Assembly (NCBI GenBank): GCA_002309175.1
Contig: DBWX01000003.1
Location: 45,112 to 51,505 of the forward strand
DNA from: Ruminococcaceae bacterium UBA1227
GTDB lineage: Bacteria; Bacillota; Clostridia; Oscillospirales; Acutalibacteraceae
Length of the DNA: 6,394 nucleotides
Direction: 5' to 3'
Shown here piece after piece: positions 6,295-6,394 of this stretch (its first letter is position 1; every line of letters starts with the position of its first letter). Position numbers and translations under genes: made by a program. The notes beneath the pieces were generated by a model. It was given only the letters and a program-made list of their open reading frames with translations. It searched no databases and was not told the DNA's origin.

Positions 6295-6319
6295 GTTTTT
6301 ATACTATATATATGAATTC
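6269..6319. repeat. Direct repeat in the divergent promoter region
   Basis: TATACTATATAT occurs at 6269-6280 and 6300-6311 (31 bases start to start, about three helical turns). Each copy is followed by TGAATTC (6286-6292 and 6313-6319), after gaps of 5 and 1 bases. The first copy overlaps the minus-strand -10 element and its TGAATTC overlaps the -35. It could be a paired operator, a duplicated promoter, or just AT-rich low complexity. Confidence 0.55.
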
Positions 6320-6328
6320 GTTATATAT

Positions 6329-6357
6329 TTGACACTATTACATAATAATGGTAAAAT
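6329..6357 (+). promoter_or_regulatory. Near-consensus sigma-A promoter of the tRNA gene
   Basis: TTGACA (6329-6334, perfect -35) and TAAAAT (6352-6357, one mismatch to TATAAT) are separated by exactly 17 bases. A start near 6364 would give a leader of about 6 bases before the tRNA at 6370. Strong promoters of this kind are typical of tRNA operons. Confidence 0.88.
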
Positions 6358-6369
6358 CTTTTAGCATGC

Positions 6370-6394
6370 GCGCCCGTAGCTCAGCAGGATAGAG
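6370..6394 (+). tRNA. tRNA gene, 5' partial, probably tRNA-Arg
   Basis: The window ends inside a tRNA. GCGCCCG (6370-6376) fits the 5' strand of the acceptor stem, TA at 6377-6378 fits positions 8-9, and GCTC-AGCAGGATA-GAG (6379-6394) is a standard D-arm with the GG of the D-loop. The acceptor plus D-arm resembles bacterial tRNA-Arg (ACG type), but the anticodon is beyond the window edge, so the amino acid is inferred from resemblance only. More tRNA genes could follow in the same operon. Confidence 0.88.

Overview
The window looks like chromosomal DNA of a low-to-mid GC Gram-positive anaerobe, probably class Clostridia (Oscillospiraceae/Ruminococcaceae-like). This is inferred from a class B-type sortase, a YerB-like DUF3048 lipoprotein, strong AAGGAGG-type ribosome binding sites, a TTG start and a clean sigma-A promoter. 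No species can be named from the sequence alone. There is no sign of phage, plasmid, insertion sequence or CRISPR.

Layout: bases 1-3875 hold three tightly packed plus-strand genes that look like one operon. First is the 3' part of a membrane-bound sortase with a very long Ala/Pro-rich cytoplasmic N-terminus (its true start lies upstream of the window). Second is a 396-residue protein with a C-terminal membrane anchor that I read as a divergent, active-site-degenerate CinA relative. Third is ksgA/rsmA, the 16S rRNA dimethyladenosine methyltransferase. A hairpin at 3881-3898, flanked by an A-tract and a T-tract, ends this operon and also the convergent operon from the other side.

Bases 3912-6239 hold a two-gene minus-strand operon. 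Transcribed first is a DUF3048 (YerB-like) lipoprotein with a strong SD and a sigma-A-like promoter. It is followed 18 bp later by a 420-residue protein with one N-terminal membrane segment and a predicted extracytoplasmic beta-rich domain, which I do not recognise and which starts at TTG.

Bases 6240-6369 are an AT-rich divergent promoter region. It carries the promoter of the lipoprotein operon on the minus strand, a near-consensus TTGACA-17-TAAAAT promoter on the plus strand, and a 12-bp direct repeat. The plus-strand promoter feeds a tRNA gene, probably tRNA-Arg, whose first 25 bases end the window.

Functionally, four of the five proteins are predicted to be at or beyond the membrane (sortase, CinA-like tail-anchored protein, lipoprotein, single-pass protein), and only KsgA is a standard cytoplasmic housekeeping enzyme. 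No sortase substrate with a recognisable sorting signal is present. The most novel candidates are the membrane-tethered CinA-like pseudoenzyme and the unrecognised partner of the DUF3048 lipoprotein.
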